Shown here piece by piece: positions 39,065 through 50,342 of a stretch of DNA of 64,000 nucleotides; positions within the stretch are counted from its first letter, which is position 1; every line of letters starts with the position of its first letter. A model generated the notes under the pieces. That model had not been told where the DNA came from. It searched no databases and worked only from the letters and a program-made list of their open reading frames with translations. Origin of the DNA: Brachionus manjavacas. Taxonomy: Eukaryota; Rotifera; Eurotatoria; Ploima; Brachionidae. Position numbers and translations under genes: made by a program. The stretch covers positions 2,113,501 to 2,177,500 of the forward strand of contig JAHQIY010000007.1 in assembly GCA_019054805.1 (NCBI GenBank). Direction: 5' to 3'.

Positions 39065-39790
39065 AAAATAGAACGCAAAGAGTAACTGTTGGTAAATCTG
39101 GCTCAAATGGCTGAACGTCCCTAGTGGTATACCTCAAGGATCGATCCTTGGAGCATTAATGTTTATCATTTTCATTAATGACATGCCGGAATCAGTACAA
39201 AATTCATGTAAACTTTTTGCTAACAACAGCAAACTTTTCTCCACAATACGTAATTTGCTTGACCTAAAGCTTGTGCAAGAAGATATTGACAATATAGTTG
39301 TTTGGGATGACACTTGGCACATTAAGTTTAGCCAAAAGAAATGCAAAATTATGCGATTTGGCTCCAAAAGCATGCCCAAATACCTTTCACTAAATAGATG
39401 TATACTAAATAGAAAATAGATGCTTCACTCAGGCATGTGTTAGGACAGTCGTACGTGGAAAAACATTTAGGTATTATGATAAATGGAATGCTCAAATGGA
39501 CTGAGAAGATAGACAAAACAATCCAGACGGCAAATTGAGTTTTTTGAGGAAAAAGAACTCAGAAATCCCGTGCCAGGTCTCAGAAATCTCAATTTTCTCT
39601 CAAGATTAGCAAAATTGGGATTCCTACACTTGAAAGTAAAAGGACAAGAGGTGATGCAAACCAAATTTTCAAAATTGTCAGTTAACAGGGCACTGTTCAT
39701 CTATATTCCTTCACAGTTTCGAGCGAAGCTCCCATCACCCATCGATGAATCTAAGTATAATACTAAGACTCATATCAGATTGTAGTCTCA
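39065..39790 (+). mobile_element. Decayed CR1-like LINE reverse transcriptase
   Basis: 'SGIPQGSILGALMFIIFIND' begins at about 39124. The catalytic box that should read F-A-D-D is F-A-N-N here, so the enzyme is dead. Further RT-tail pieces follow in shifting frames ('EKHLGIMINGMLKW', then 'LSKIGIPTLESKRTRGDANQ'). 5' truncated and multiply frameshifted. Confidence 0.8.
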
Positions 39791-40808
39791 CTTTCACAAA
39801 TAAATATTTTGAGTTCATTTTAACTGAACTTCAAATTATCGAAATATTTAAAGATTAAACAAATGATTTATTATTTGTAAATCGAGGACTAAAAGAGGCC
39901 ATTTGAAATCCTTCAAAAAAATAAAGTTGAATAAAGCAAATTGCTTGTATAAATAGGATTTTTTTTAAATATTTTTTTTATTCTTAAGATTCAAAATTTA
40001 AATTTTGTAAAAATGTTGGAAAATTGTTGAAAAACCATATAGATTAGTGTTATTTTGAACTTTGATTTTAGCTTTTTTGCATCTAAATATTTTTTAACTT
40101 GTCAAAATTATTTAAGAAATTAAAAAAAAAAATTCAGCTAAAATTGATGATTTGTTTCTTGTTTCTCATTCTTAGAATTATTTTTAATACTTTGAATTAA
40201 AAAAAAAACTAAAGAATTCAAATGACTTGGAGATATTTTAAAAAATTTCGACAATTTTTTTGATTTTTTAAGTGCAGATATTTATCTTACTTTTCATTCT
40301 AATCTTTTTTTATTCATATTTTTTCTATTTTTAACAAAATTTTTTCAATAAATTGTTATTTTATAGATTAAAATTTGATTCAATATTTTCTGTAATTACA
40401 AAACTAGCCAAAATTAGCCAGCTTATTTTTAAAGTCAGCTTTTGAATGTCTTGCTAGTTTCGCTAAAAAAAAGCTAAATTTAAAGGGAAATTAAAGCGGT
40501 TCTTTCTTTCTTAATAAAATTCAATTATAATTTTCTTATTCAATCGTCAATTTTTACACATCACAAATATAGCTTTTAAAAAAAATTTATAATTCAAATT
40601 CGACATTTTTTGTTTAGTCTTTTGGTTATCAAACACATCTAATGCTTTTTCATCATAATTGTTTTCAAAAATTCTAAAGAACTGTGATTCTATTTCATTC
40701 TTTTGATTCACCATAAATAGAAGAGATTCAAAAAAATATTTAAAAAAAAATCATTTTTTGCTTTTTTTTAACTTCAAAAAAAAGATTCAAAGCTTAAAAT
40801 CATTTAGA
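39791..40808. other. AT-rich intergenic region upstream of hexosaminidase
   Basis: No gene or repeat recognised. Confidence 0.45.
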
Positions 40809-42939
40809 ATGCTTAAGCTTTCGATAGTCTTAGGGTTTGTGATTCTAAATCTCGTTCAGGCAAAGCTTTACTACATTGAAGTCAAGTATCCATTATTGGT
40901 AAAATACACAAATATCTAAAACAACAAATAATGCAATTATTTAAAAGGGAAATGAATCCCCTCCTGGTTCGCCATGGCCAATGCCGCATTTTATGAATGG
41001 CACTTCGGACCAAATCTTGCTTTTAAGAAAAAAAAATTTTCAAATAAAAACAAATTTAGAAGTTAAATGTGACATTGTTTCGGAAAATGTTAAACACTAC
41101 AGGAATGTGATATTTCCGCCGAAAATCTACAACCCTCAACGAAAGAAATTGAGGGAACACAAATATTTGAATGTTCTCAGCATCAATATTGCTCAATCAA
41201 AAGAATGTCCAAAATATCCAAATTCAAACATGGATGAATCATGTAGATTTTTGGTTTTTTAAAAATAAATGTAATTAAATTTTTCTTAAAGATAATTTAA
41301 CCATTAGTGGCAATGAAGCAAAATTAGATGCAAAGAGCGTTTGGGGTGCTTTAAGAGGATTGGAAACATTTTCTCAATTGACTTATTTTGATAAAGATAA
41401 CAAAGTAAACATGTTTTTTAATTAGATCATTATTTTATTAAAATAAATTTTAGCTAGTTATGAATGACTCGACTGTTATAATTGATAAACCAAGATTTGT
41501 CTACAGGGGTCTATTAGTCGACACCGCGAGACATTTCATTCCCGTTCCAATTCTTAAAAAACAGATAGACGCAATGGCTTATCACAAGTTAAATGTTTTG
41601 CATTGGTAATTTTAGCATAAATTTGTTAAAATTTTTTTTTAATTTTTACTCACTTTTGTTAGGCACATTGTTGATGATCAATCGTTTCCATTTGAGCTTA
41701 AAAAATATCCAAATGTTACAGAAAAAGTAAACTATAAAAATAAAAAAAAAAGCATTTTAAAAAATTTAATTAGGGAAAATACAGTGATGCTCATGTGTAT
41801 ACTCAAAATGATGTCAAGAGCATAGTTGAACACGCTCGATTGCGTGGTATTCGTGTAATTCCTGAATTCGATACACCAGGTCATGTGGAATCGTTCGGCC
41901 GTGCTTTTCCAGAATTTATCACTGTATGCTGGAAAGACGGAAAACCCTATCAGCCAATATTTGGAGTACAGGGCGCTGCCGAAATTATAAATCCCACTAA
42001 TGAATATGTTTATCCAGTTTTAAAAGACATTCTTACAGAATTTAGAGACGTATTCCCAGACGAGTACATTCATCTAGGAAATGATGAAGTCTACTATGAA
42101 TGCTGGAAATCAAACCCAGACATTGCCAATTGGATGGAAAAAATGAACTTTTCTGATTATCATCATTTACAAGCTTATTACAGTTCGAAATTGCTTAAGA
42201 TTGTTCAAGATCTTGACAAAAAATCCACAGTGTGGCAAGGTCTGCTTTATTATATTCTATCAAAAAAAAATATTCGGTTTTAAATTTTAGACGTTTATGA
42301 TAATGGAGTAGATTTGCAAAAAGGCACTCAAATTCAAATATGGAAAGATAGTTCCATCCTGCCCGAACATGGAACATGGTCCGATTATTTGAATAAAGTT
42401 ACCAGAGATGGATATGCAGCTATTTTGTCAAGCCCGTGGTATATCAATTTTATTAGCTATGGGTACCAAGAATGGTATAAATTTTATAAAGTTGAACCAT
42501 TTGCAAATTTCACAGGTAGAATAAAATTTTTAGAAAATCAAAAACATTTATATTTAATTAACAATAGGTGATGCTGAACAAGCTAAATTGTTAATTGGTG
42601 GCGAAGCAGCCATTTGGAGCGAATATGTTGACGGTGGTAATTTGGACTCTCGTCTGTGGCCAAGATTAAGTGCAATTGCTGAAAGGCTATGGAGTCCTGC
42701 CCATGTCAACGATCCCGAAGAAGCCAAGTTCAGATTGGATGAGCAAAGATGCAGACTTTTAAGGTAATTAAATTTAATAAATTTAATTAATTGATTTAAT
42801 GATGATTTGTGTCTAAATTAGGAGAGGAATTGTAGCTGCTCCAATATTGAATGGTTATTGTGGTAATTATGAATACGGTATGGCCAAAAGTAATATATTT
42901 GATCCGGTTTTCAATTACGGATGGCCCAATGTTCATTGA
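40809..42939 (+). CDS. Beta-hexosaminidase (GH20), HEXA/HEXB-like
   Basis: Lysosomal or secreted glycosidase removing terminal beta-linked N-acetylhexosamines. Nine exons: 40809-40898, 40948-41242, 41292-41404, 41454-41605, 41663-41726, 41774-42239, 42291-42515, 42568-42763 and 42822-42939; 572 residues. The order is: signal peptide ([15 protein letters not shown]); N-terminal GH20b region with 'GSPWPMP' and '[14 protein letters not shown]'; TIM barrel with substrate Arg in '[12 protein letters not shown]', '[11 protein letters not shown]', '[13 protein letters not shown]', catalytic pair in '[12 protein letters not shown]', '[12 protein letters not shown]' and '[14 protein letters not shown]'. 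The D-E pair is intact, but the residue before it is Asn where the family usually has Gly. The exon 6/7 junction needs removal of a 51-bp intron to keep frame. Confidence 0.95.
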
Positions 42940-43559
42940 AATTGTTAATTTTTTTCTCCAAATTTTGTTGAATTAGTTTTCATAATGTTTCGTTTATTAA
43001 CGAATAGTAATTGTTGTAATCGTTTTTTTTTTATATCTTAGACTAAATTTAACTCAATGATTCAAATTTAAATCGCTTAATTTAACTAAATTTTAAATTA
43101 ATATTCTCTAAATAAATTAATAAAAATAATTTAGTTTATTTAATTGTAAAATGACTTCATTTCACTATTCATTACTTTTTTTTCTCTTAAAAACTTTGGC
43201 TTTTTTTTTAGATAAGAAAATTTGTTTTTTTTTTTTTATAGAATTAAGTTTTTGCTGAAATAATTAAATACTTTACAAAAAATCACTTTTTTATTTAGAG
43301 AATTTCCTAAGGTCATTTAAATACCTTTAATATTTAATGAAAAAAAATTCAAACAAACTAAAATTCTAACATTATCGTAATCTTGAAAAAACAAGTACTT
43401 TTATTTTAATTTAATTTCTTAAAAAAATTTTTGAATTTTGAATTTCGAAAAAATCTAAAAAATTTCGAGCTTTTTAAAATAAGATAATTAATACTAATTA
43501 AAAATAAAATACAACGAGAATAAATTCTTAACTAATAATACATTTTTAAAGTGAATTAT
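42940..43559. other. AT-rich spacer
   Basis: 3' region of hexosaminidase. Nothing else is recognised. Confidence 0.45.
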
Positions 43560-43865
43560 TACAACCGTGTTTTTTGCAAATGACACAAAGCTTTAGATCA
43601 ATTACGAATAACAGATAGAGAACGCAATTTAGGTATTTTCATCTCCAAAAATCTAAAATGGCCTACTCAGATATCTCCTGAGTTAACAATTTTTCACTTG
43701 TCTTAATAAAAGATTCAACTATTATAATACATAGTTAATATCAAAACTATACAAATTGTTGGTTTGATCAGAGCTCGAATTAGTTCAAGTGTGGATGCCA
43801 ATTCTAAAAGATGAAATAGCATTGAATCTGTAAAGCAAAAAAGTACAAATTTTGTATTATTTATA
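43560..43865 (+). mobile_element. Decayed LINE reverse transcriptase fragment
   Basis: Plus-strand pieces in order: 'VFFANDTKL' (active-site box with D to N change), 'ERNLGIFISKNLKWPTQ' and 'VWMPILKDEIAL'. These are the successive regions of CR1-like RT C-terminal halves, with stops and frameshifts between them and large deletions. Confidence 0.65.
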
Positions 43866-44520
43866 TTAAGCCATTGTCTATTATTAACCATATATCTAGT
43901 TATATTTTAATTAATTACAACTTAAAGCCCAACAACTAAATTCTAGTTGAAATTCAAGATTAAAATCTAAACCTAAGTTTTGATATCAAAAGCCAAGATT
44001 AAAATTAAATTAAAAAAAAGTTAATTTTATTTTTTTTAAAAACTAATTTTTGGATTTACATGTGGCTAAAAAATTTGAAATAAAAATCAAATTGAAAATT
44101 TTAAATGTTGAAAAAATTGGACGTCAGTAAACGTCACCACAAATTTAGAAAAAAAATGATAAATTCAGTAAAAATATTACTATTTCATTAAAAAAAAAAC
44201 TAATTTGGTTTTTTATTCACAAAATCAATAAAACGTATCTAATAAAGCGAAACTCTCACAAATTAATATATTAATTCACTTATTAAATAAAACCTGCACT
44301 AAGTTGATAAATATATATCTAAAACATTACTCAATTAACTTATAATTAACTTTTAAAAATAACAGTACACGATTAAACTCGAGTTAAAGCCATGGTCGAA
44401 TTTTGATACAATGATCCTTGAAATGAACCAAATTCGCATTATTAACATCAACAAGGAAAATTGGAAATTAAGTAAATGTACATGTGCGTTTTACTTAAAA
44501 AATTATTTTTGTAACCACAT
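43866..44520. other. AT-rich spacer
   Basis: Nothing recognised. Confidence 0.45.
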
Positions 44521-44872
44521 ATGATTACATATGGTTGTGCTTATAGATTGAAATTAATGAATTTTGATAAGATAGGTCTGGATATTCCTTTAAGCAACAA
44601 GCGCAAAAGAGGAGCTCCTTTATCCAAAACAAAATCTGCACTCGAATCTCAACCATCTGAGTCAGTCTCTAACAAAGAAATTGGCATTGAATCATTCGAA
44701 GACTAAGAAGATGATGTTGTCAAAACGACGACGAAGAGAGCAATTATGGAGAAAACAAATGAAATCAAAAGCTCAAGCATTCAAAAAAGTTGCGAGAAGT
44801 GTAATGCAAAAATGTTAAAAAAAGAGGTTTTTATTGTCCAAATGGCTGTCCAAAAATAAATAGATAATTTTT
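44521..44872 (+). pseudogene. Decayed transposase tail (zinc-knuckle, MULE-like)
   Basis: The frame has 'LSNKRKRGAPLSKTKSALES', a TAA, then continues in the same frame with 'KSCEKCNAKMLKK'. A frameshift in an A-run then leads into 'RGFYCPNGCP'. A basic 'KRKRG.P' motif followed by a C-x2-C ... Y-C-x3-C knuckle resembles the C-terminal tail of MULE-type transposases. One stop and one frameshift make it a relic. The class is inferred from the motif layout only. Confidence 0.5.
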
Positions 44873-45277
44873 TAATTTTTTTTTATGTAATTTTTTTACT
44901 TAGTTAGTTAATAAAATTAAAATAAAGTTATGATTTAATTGAATTAGTGTTTTTTCATCTTTTTTTGTGATATTTTTTTATTTTTTGTGTTCTTTTTCTG
45001 AAATAAATATTATAAACTGCATTAGTTAATTGTTTATTGATTGTGTTAAATTAGTGAAGATTTTTACTAAATTTGTGGATAGATATTATTTATGCTCGAA
45101 AAAATTTAAGCTAATTTGGCTTCTTAAGATTTTGAGGGGGTTTTAAAGTTATTTTAACAATATTTTGAGGAGAGCCTTTCATCCAAATTAAGTGTATAAT
45201 ATTTCTTTTTAGATCAAAATTTATTAAAATATTTTTCTTTTATGATAATCATTTATTTTATAAATGTTTTTAAAACC
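44873..45277. other. AT-rich spacer downstream of eIF3i
   Basis: Nothing recognised. Confidence 0.45.
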
Positions 45278-46312
45278 TTAATTATATTTAATATCGAAGT
45301 CGAAATAACTCTGATCCAAATAGTGCACTCTAACAAAACCGTCTTCACCAGCACTGCTGTAGCTTTTACCATCTGGATGAAAAGCAACGTAGTTGATCGG
45401 GCCGAAATGGTCTCTTACTTTAGCGAATTCTTGCTCAAAAATTAGATGGAAAAATCTCGCTTCGAATTTGCCCGATTTGCTGTACAAAGCTGCATCAACG
45501 GCTTCTTGACCACCTCCAAGTAAAACATGGTCACGGATCGGTGAGATTGCGGCTGAATTGACTGGTTTCTCTGTCTTAAAACACTTTAATTCTTTTATAT
45601 TTTCTAAATCAAACAATTTTGAATTGAAATCTTTGGAAGCAGAAATGAAACAAGTGCTATCTTTATCTTTTTGAAGGTCCATAACTTGTTTTGTGTGAGG
45701 TCGAATTTTATAATTTGGTTCACTTGAAGTCTTTCTGAAATCCCATAACATAATTTCGCCAGTCTCATGGCCAGTTATTACTGTATCTTCCAAAGAACCC
45801 CAAATTGAGCTAGTGATCTTTGGAAATTTCATGGCAGTTACATCGATTAAATGAACCGGACTATCTTGTTCGGATAAGCGTAAATCACGGACAATTATGT
45901 AGCAGTTTTCTTTCAATGTGCTGTCTGTGGTGTACATGGCAAGATTACCACTGTACGAAAATCCACATGAACGAACTGGATTTTTTGTTTCGTAATTGGT
46001 TTTAACTTGGCCTGTTCGAGCATCCCAAATCTTGCAGGTGTTATCGGCCGATCCAGACATAAAGTTTATGGTCTCCCAATCAATGTCAATACACCAGACT
46101 GCGCCATTATGTCCGTTGTAAGTCCCTAAACGTTCACCGTTTATGGAGAACCAAACATTCGGCTTTTTGTCCTTGGCTGACGAAAAAAGCAGATCGCCTT
46201 CTCGGTTATATTTGATCTGAGTGATAGATCTCTCGTGTCCTTGTAATAAAATAGGTTTCTTAAATAAAATAATAAATAGTAAAAATGAATAAAATTTTTT
46301 TTCAATTACCAT
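45278..46312 (-). CDS. EIF3I: Eukaryotic translation initiation factor 3 subunit I
   Basis: WD40 propeller subunit of eIF3, acting in 43S preinitiation complex assembly. Exons 46312-46310 (ATG only) and 46258-45278 give 327 residues; animal eIF3i is about 325. After splicing the protein begins M-KPILLQGHERSITQIKY, exactly the conserved eIF3i start. Without splicing, the 51-bp intron would add 17 hydrophobic residues in frame. WD repeats are visible ('NGHNGAVWCIDIDWE', 'SGSADNTCKIWDARTG', 'SASKDFNSKLFD', 'FHPDGKSYSSAGEDGFVRVH'). The segment 'EKPVNSAAISPIRDHVLLGG' is characteristic of the family. Confidence 0.96.
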   Translation of the reverse strand: MVIEKKFYSFLLFIILFKKPILLQGHERSITQIKYNREGDLLFSSAKDKKPNVWFSINGERLGTYNGHNGAVWCIDIDWETINFMSGSADNTCKIWDARTGQVKTNYETKNPVRSCGFSYSGNLAMYTTDSTLKENCYIIVRDLRLSEQDSPVHLIDVTAMKFPKITSSIWGSLEDTVITGHETGEIMLWDFRKTSSEPNYKIRPHTKQVMDLQKDKDSTCFISASKDFNSKLFDLENIKELKCFKTEKPVNSAAISPIRDHVLLGGGQEAVDAALYSKSGKFEARFFHLIFEQEFAKVRDHFGPINYVAFHPDGKSYSSAGEDGFVRVHYLDQSYFDFDIKYN

Positions 46313-47029
46313 TTTTGAACGATTTATTCGACAAATTTAATTTAATTTTTCTGAAAAAAATAAATAAAATATTTATAATCAAAAATTTATTTCAATTTAA
46401 ATAGAAATATTTAAAAAAATAGATAATGGATTTACATGTGCAATTGGTGAATTAAGTATTTGCCACCGAAATCCGAGCAAAATTGAAACCAAGTTTTGCT
46501 ATTTAATTTAGTTTTTTTAGACATATGAGAAATTATTGTTAAAAAATTCTCTCGTGTTATGAATTATATTTTTTAGTGCAATTTTAATTTAACTTTTAAT
46601 AACTAAATAATTTTTTTTAATAATACTAATTTGCTACGAAAATTTTAATTCTGTAGATCTTTGGTCTATTTATTGTTTTATTTGGTTTAAAGCGTAAATT
46701 ATTTTTTGATCTTCTGCTGAAACTGGTCTTAGTGGTTCATCACTCTGTTTGATAAAAACTCTGTTCCTTTTGATTTTTTCATTAATATACTTCCCTCCAC
46801 GGATATAACATCCGCTAATGAACTTAATTAGATTTTTATGACAGTGTATGTCAATCAGTGATACTTAAGCCTTTCTATAATTTAACATTCTCTATCGAAT
46901 CCACTTTCTTCCCTCTAATTTGAAGAGTCCGTAGTTCCAAATTTTCTAGCATTTTCTCTTACAAACGATTTTTGATAACTGTAACAAACTTAGCTTGGCT
47001 ACTTTTGACCAAAAGTTCTGCTAAAATAT
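46313..47029. other. AT-rich spacer upstream of eIF3i
   Basis: Presumably includes the eIF3i promoter. Nothing else is recognised. Confidence 0.45.
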
Positions 47030-47034
47030 TAATT

Positions 47035-47110
47035 GATCGGTTTCGACTCGGTAATGACTCTGATAATTGCAGTGTAGATGATCAAATCGATGCAGTAACT
47101 TCTGTCTGCT
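47035..47110 (+). mobile_element. SINE body fragment
   Basis: Shares 'ggtttcgact', 'gtgtagat', 'atcaa', 'cgatgcagt' and 'acttc' in the same order and spacing as 1308-1365. The tRNA-like head is absent. It directly abuts the MITE. Confidence 0.55.
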
Positions 47111-47127
47111 AAGATAGAAAAGGGACA

Positions 47128-47480
47128 ATAATTTGTGAAATTCAGTACAAAATGATAAAAAGAAAAGAAAAAATGTAAAAAAATAGAATAACTTTTTCTC
47201 AAAAGTTTAAAAATTAGTTCTGTGAATGCGACATAATGCAATATTGAAAGTTGCGTCAAATATCAAAGTCTGCTAAATTTGCAGAGTTTAGAAGAAATAA
47301 AATTTCAATATAATCTAGCGTGAGTGCATTTTGCAGTTATTAGCAAACTTTGATATTTGATGCAACTTTGAATGTTGCATTTGGTCGCATTCACAGAACT
47401 AATTTTTAAACTTTTTTAAAAAATTATTCAATTTTTATCAACATTTTACTCTGTTCTTATTTACTTAATTTCACAAAACC
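47128..47480. mobile_element. Palindromic MITE copy 2 (uninterrupted)
   Basis: About 350 bp with inverted arms of roughly 150 bp: the left arm 'tttgtgaaatt', 'gttctgtgaatgcgac', 'gcgtcaaatatcaaag' is mirrored by 'ctttgatatttgatgc', 'gtcgcattcacagaac', 'aatttcacaaaacc'. The centre contains 'ctgctaaatttgcagagttt'. No ORF. It is the same family as the split copy at 28.5-30.8 kb. Confidence 0.8.
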
Positions 47481-47885
47481 AAATTGGTCACCCAATTCAA
47501 ATACTGTTCATGTATTTGAAATGGAAACGACTCCAAAAAAAGGTACTTTCCTTGAACCAAAATTGAACCTTCCTTGAACCATTGAATGAATTTTTTTATA
47601 ATTTATTAAAATTTTAATATACGTAAAATAAAATTATAAATAAGAAAAGAAATAAAAATATCTTGCTAAAATTTGTAATTTTTGCTAAACTAATCCGTAT
47701 TTTTGTTTTTCGGATTATTATGAAATTTTTAAACAAAAAGAAAATATTTTAATGCCCTTTGAATTTTTTTAAGCGTTAACCAAAAATTTTAAATAAGAAA
47801 TCCTTTAGAATCAAAACATGCATTATTCAATAAGTCTACCAGCTCTTATGTTGATCAATTATTCCATTGTTGTTTCATTAATCAA
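47481..47885. other. AT-rich spacer
   Basis: Nothing recognised. Confidence 0.4.
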
Positions 47886-47985
47886 TGTAATAGTAGTAGT
47901 AGTAGAAGTAATTAGACCGCGATGCGAGATAACTCGCAGGGATGTCCTTCAAAGCGGTCGTCTCAGTTGGTATTGGTCGTATTTG
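47886..47985 (-). mobile_element. LINE/SINE 3' end with (TAC)n tail
   Basis: On the minus strand a GC-richer segment (about 47918-47980) runs into a TAC microsatellite (plus strand tagtagtagtag at about 47890-47905). The layout is the same as the LINE 3' ends at 1-180 and 36.4-36.5 kb, but the adjacent sequence differs, suggesting another subfamily. Confidence 0.45.
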
Positions 47986-49014
47986 ATTTTAAAGGAATCT
48001 TTTGCCTATTTTAAAAAATGGACAAAGGTTTATATTATTTTGAATCTGACCTCACAAGTGTATACGTGGCCATTAAAAAATTGTTTAAGCCAAGAAAATC
48101 ACTTAAGAGTCTAATTAGCTTTTGAGAACATTAATTAAATAAAAAAATCAATATTCTTTCAAGCAAGATATTTTTATTTTGATACTAGAAGCGACGAGCA
48201 TTTTTGTTAAATGATAAAAATTGAAAATTAAGAAGATTTATTTATTTGAAAAGTCTGATCAAAAAATGTTAGAATTTAAAATTTTTTAAAACGAGTTAAA
48301 TTACTCGTTTGGTGCTCTTAGGATTAAAATTTGACATTGGAAAATGTTAAACTATAATTTAAAAAATTTACTACAAAATTGAGAATAGATAAAAAACTTT
48401 CCATACTCAATTTACCATAAACAATCAAATTAACAAATTAAGATTTTGATCATAATTATACAGCAATTCAAAAATTTCTATTTTTTTTTACACAAATATA
48501 ACTTAGGGTTTTGTTTAAAAAAAATAATTTGATTTGGATTTTCGTCAAGTAAAAGCGACGGTCAACTGGAAAATTTTTTTTAAATTTGAATATTTTTATT
48601 ACACAAGGTTAGAAATTTGATCATGTAGATTAATCTTAACTACTGTTAAGTTAGATAAAATAATTAATTTTTAAATAAAGATTTTATATTTTAACTGATG
48701 GTTTGAATATTTTAAAACTGATTCAAAATCATCTCTATCATAGTTGAATAGCTTTAAAATATTAAACATAGCTTAACTTATATTAAAAAAATCCTAAAAA
48801 AATTATTCCAGGCTTAAAAAGAAACATTAATTGTAAAATTTTTTCAATCTAGATCTTGATTAGATCTATCAACTACAGAAAAAAAAATTAGGAAGAAACA
48901 ATGACAACTCATTTATATTTAATTTTTTTTTGATTCTGAATTTTGATAAAAATATTATTTTATTTTAATAATATCTTATTAAAAATATAAAGGGGAATTT
49001 TAGAAGAAATCTCG
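47986..49014. other. AT-rich intergenic region
   Basis: Nothing recognised. Confidence 0.4.
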
Positions 49015-49019
49015 ATTCC

Positions 49020-49345
49020 AGATTGAACTGGGCTATGGTTTATTTTAATCTAACTAGAGGTTTTGATTATCTTTCCAGCAAGTTTATGTTTTTTGAGCCT
49101 TTTTAAGCTATACAATAAGCCCCTTAGACTATTCTATCGTTCATTAGTTTGAATTTTTTTAGCATCAATTTCCAATTTGTACATTTAAACCAAATTTACC
49201 CTAAATCTTCAGTTTTCTTGCTTTTGAAAACCTTTCTAATTTTTTCCATTTTTAATGTACTCTTTTCGGAATATCAATTTTAGTAGAAGAATATCCGATA
49301 CAAGCGCCATATTCAAGATGAGATCTTCTAGTACGTTGCTTTTCC
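49020..49345 (-). mobile_element. Decayed LINE reverse transcriptase tail
   Basis: The minus frame gives 'RSHLEYGACIGYSSTKIDI', the conserved 'R-H-L-E-Y' region of CR1-like RTs, followed by degenerate tail sequence with stops. Very decayed. Confidence 0.55.
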
Positions 49346-50296
49346 AGCTATCCAAATGATACTTAATTGAGTATTTTATTTGATCAAAGCCTTATTTACT
49401 TATTTAATATGGTTTATTAATAAAATTATTTAACAAAATTAAATGTAAGTGAAATTAGATAGTTTAAAATATTGATAAATTTAAAGAACAAGACAAAATA
49501 GAGAGAATGATTTAAAAGGCTTTTAAAATTCTTCTCATCATTCCTAATAGATGTTTTTTTGTTATTTAAAATATTTAAAAAAAAAAGTATTTCTCATTCT
49601 GGAATTAAGCTTATCAAATAATTTTCATGAAAATCGATATAGAATTATAAAAGTTACTTTTTAATACAATTTTTATGCTTTCAATTGACAACAAAATTTT
49701 AATATCTAGATTCATTAAATGCTGATCCTATTTAACAATAATGATTTATTTGTCGCTAATTAAATGCAATAAATATCTTTGTTCCAAACGATTCGAAATA
49801 TTTAAAACCGATTTATTTTTAATTATAGTTGAGCTCAGTTTATATTTTTTATATTTAATTATTTCATTAGAGATTAAGCTTCTTCATCTCGAAAATTAAA
49901 TATTTTGTCGAGAAATGTTATTTTATAATAAAAACGCTTTTTTAGAATTATTTATGGTGAATTATTTGATGAACAAAAGATAATTCAAAAATTTTAAACA
50001 ATTGTCGAAATAAGATTTTTTTTTTAATTATTTCAATTTATATGAGCTTGAGTGCATCAACCAAATAATCAAAAATTACAAATATTTTTTCAAATGTCAA
50101 CTATTAATTAAAGAAGCATTGATTTTAAGAATTTGTTTAGAAGAAAATTAAATACCTCATTGAGTTTGCTAATGAATCAATAGAGAACTTTAGAGACTAA
50201 TAATAAGGAATATTTTGATATTTTAAATTTCCTCTTTTTAGAACTAAAATCTAAAAAAAGAGAGAAAAAAGTTTTCATCCATAAACTCTTCAAAGG
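49346..50296. other. AT-rich intergenic region
   Basis: Nothing recognised. Confidence 0.4.
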
Positions 50297-50342
50297 TATA
50301 AAAAGTCGAGGCATTTTCCTGCTTGCGGAAACAGTCGGTTGA
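50297..50342 (+). promoter_or_regulatory. Candidate core promoter (TATA plus initiator)
   Basis: TATAAAAAG at 50297-50305 is followed about 30 bp later by 'acagtcggttg', an initiator-like sequence, in a locally GC-richer island. No ORF follows closely. The CaMKI start at 52493 is preceded by 'tttgctcttag', a plausible splice acceptor, so this could be its promoter with a non-coding first exon. That link is inference. Confidence 0.35.
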
